Source of the DNA: Chloroflexota bacterium
Lineage (GTDB): Bacteria > Chloroflexota > Anaerolineae > Anaerolineales > Villigracilaceae
DNA length: 5,320 bases
Reading direction: 5' to 3'
NCBI GenBank assembly: GCA_016875755.1
Contig: VGOX01000195.1
Span: 1-5,320, forward strand
The position numbers and the translations under genes were made by a program. The notes under the pieces are model-generated. The model was not told where the DNA came from, searched no databases, and saw only the letters and a program-made list of their open reading frames with translations. This document shows positions 5,009 through 5,320 of this stretch, piece by piece (the first letter of the stretch is position 1; every line of letters begins with the position of its first letter).

Positions 5009-5320
5009 CTATTCGCTCACATCCTTCGCCATTAAATCCATTTGCGCAAGAATTGCAGGCACTTGTCCGCTGGAGACATTCACGCGGTACATGTGCCTGA
5101 ACCCATCGCCGAGCATCACCTTAACTGTACGCCACGAACCCAATTGAGGTTGCACTTCTCCAAATGAGATGAGTTCCACGGCCTGCTTCCACTGGGGACG
5201 AGTCTTTTCATATTCGCCGAGCAGGTCCACAGTCGAGGAGCGAAGCGGGAAGAGATGTGTCACTTCCACCCAGCGGGCATCCTGTTCCTTTTCCAATAGC
5301 CAGCGCACGAACAACCATGC
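5009..5320 (-). CDS. ABC transporter solute-binding protein, C-terminal fragment
   Basis: Only the last 103 residues are in the window; the frame is open through the right edge, so the N-terminus, signal peptide and most of the protein are missing. The visible part begins AWLFVRWLLEKEQDARW, matching the helix common near the end of family 1 (UgpB/MalE-like) extracellular solute-binding proteins. It continues with FPLRSS, a segment EYEKTRPQWKQAV, and a W-T-V-K-V-M-L-G-D helix (PQLGSWRTVKVMLGD), and ends in a Gly-containing helix with AILAQMD. These proteins capture sugars or glycerol-phosphate-like solutes outside the membrane for an ABC importer; the ligand cannot be inferred from this fragment. 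A TTG at 5314 is not a start, since the frame extends upstream and the motif is internal. The stop is followed by a 69-bp gap holding the palindrome. Permease genes, if present, would be beyond the right edge or elsewhere. Confidence 0.78.
   Translation of the reverse strand, partial: AWLFVRWLLEKEQDARWVEVTHLFPLRSSTVDLLGEYEKTRPQWKQAVELISFGEVQPQLGSWRTVKVMLGDGFRHMYRVNVSSGQVPAILAQMDLMAKDVSE

Overview
The window carries five protein genes, all on the minus strand, so transcription runs from right to left. In order of transcription they are: the C-terminal part of an ABC-type solute-binding protein (cut by the right edge), a three-helix membrane protein with a serine-rich linker and a C-terminal zinc ribbon, an NAD(P)-dependent aldehyde dehydrogenase, a secreted beta-helix lipoprotein, and a YibE/F-family membrane protein. 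Gaps between them are about 43 to 108 bp. The leftmost 124 bp have no gene. There are no RNA genes, insertion sequences or CRISPR arrays.

Organism: moderate GC, mixed start signals, the zinc-ribbon membrane protein, the Pro-rich lipoprotein linker and the short intergenic repeats would suit an uncultured member of Chloroflexota (Anaerolineae-like). This is an inference from overall impression, not from a marker gene. A lipoprotein and a solute-binding protein fit any cell that exports such proteins.

The coding content is mostly ordinary and the genes do not form an obvious pathway. The aldehyde dehydrogenase has every catalytic residue. The YibE/F protein and the zinc-ribbon protein have no firmly known function.

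The more unusual signals are between the genes. (1) A block of degenerate heptamers (consensus RGACSRT on the minus strand) follows the zinc-ribbon gene and forms its last codons, and a short block of the same heptamer lies in the opposite orientation between the lipoprotein and YibE/F genes. (2) A perfect 11-bp palindrome with a 3-nt loop, overlapping a four-run G-quadruplex motif, separates the solute-binding gene from the zinc-ribbon gene. (3) The YibE/F start codon sits inside a 10-bp perfect inverted repeat, 7 nt after a TATAAT box and without a Shine-Dalgarno site, which suggests leaderless or hairpin-controlled translation. (4) The lipoprotein gene has a good Shine-Dalgarno site, but it points at an ATA codon followed in frame by a TAA stop, so the gene either uses a poorly placed TTG/CTG start or has lost its start.

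Nothing here amounts to a clearly new multi-gene system.
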